From: Candidatus Delongbacteria bacterium
Lineage (GTDB): Bacteria; UBA4055
Assembly: GCA_013139625.1 (NCBI GenBank)
Contig: WTAK01000096.1
Span: 1 to 6,392, forward strand
Length of the DNA: 6,392 bases
Reading direction: 5' to 3'
Shown: positions 6,344 through 6,392 of the stretch, piece by piece
Numbering within the stretch: the first letter of the stretch is position 1
How the letters are laid out: each line of letters starts with the position of its first letter
The notes under the pieces: model-generated
The model's input: the letters and a program-made list of their open reading frames with translations, nothing else
What the model was told of the DNA's origin: nothing
Database searches by the model: none
Translations under genes and position numbers: made by a program

Positions 6344-6371
6344 CTAATACCTAAAACCTGTTACCTGATTA
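6344..6371. repeat. Imperfect 7-nt-period tandem repeat
   Basis: Four successive heptamers begin with CT and mostly end in AC: CTAATAC (6344-6350), CTAAAAC (6351-6357), CTGTTAC (6358-6364) and a decayed CTGATTA (6365-6371). The repeat directly abuts the terminator stem. It resembles the short heptameric tandem repeats seen between genes in several bacterial groups. A coding tail on the minus strand overlapping it cannot be excluded. Confidence 0.4.
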
Positions 6372-6392
6372 AAATTATACCTTGTAAAAGGG

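Noticed and set aside
6361..6392. C-terminal end of a minus-strand gene (for example the frame ending LLQGIILIR)
   Set aside because: Only ten codons or fewer are visible in this frame and the alternatives at stops 6344 and 6375 are equally open, so no frame can be chosen.

Overview
The window is about 6.4 kb of AT-rich bacterial DNA with dense coding and the standard genetic code (TAA, TAG and TGA all end genes at sensible C-termini). It contains no RNA genes, no CRISPR array, and no transposase or phage structural gene. A lipoprotein with a diderm-type lipobox and a beta-rich body points to a Gram-negative cell envelope. The AT-rich style, the large TPR protein and the GC-rich intergenic repeat islands resemble uncultured FCB-group lineages (Cloacimonadota or Delongbacteria-like). 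That placement is an impression, not a phylogenetic result.

Layout from left to right. At 3-758 (+) lies the C-terminal part of a tetratricopeptide-repeat protein cut by the window edge. A 100-bp gap (759-858) follows. It holds a compact repeat element: a 9-nt-period CACG repeat folded by a 7-bp inverted repeat, then a GC-rich GGTCGG/CCGACC hairpin. At 859-5261 (+) four genes are packed tightly and look like one operon: an RhlE-like DEAD-box RNA helicase, the RecG DNA helicase (TAG immediately followed by ATG), a small cysteine-motif protein of unknown function (17-bp gap), and a DUF2161-type putative PD-(D/E)XK phosphodiesterase (3-bp gap). At 5268-6239 (-) a convergent gene encodes a lipoprotein with a glycine-zipper stretch and a beta-strand-rich C-terminus. 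The right end (6240-6392) is non-coding as far as can be seen. It carries a probable leftward promoter for the lipoprotein, AT-rich inverted repeats in its leader, a clear leftward intrinsic terminator for a gene beyond the window, and a 7-nt-period repeat.

The coherent theme is nucleic-acid processing: RNA unwinding, replication-fork or recombination remodelling, a probable metal-binding small protein and a putative nuclease. The first two genes are ordinary housekeeping. The last two, uncharacterised and apparently translationally coupled behind recG, are the part most worth attention, although nothing in the window proves that they act together.
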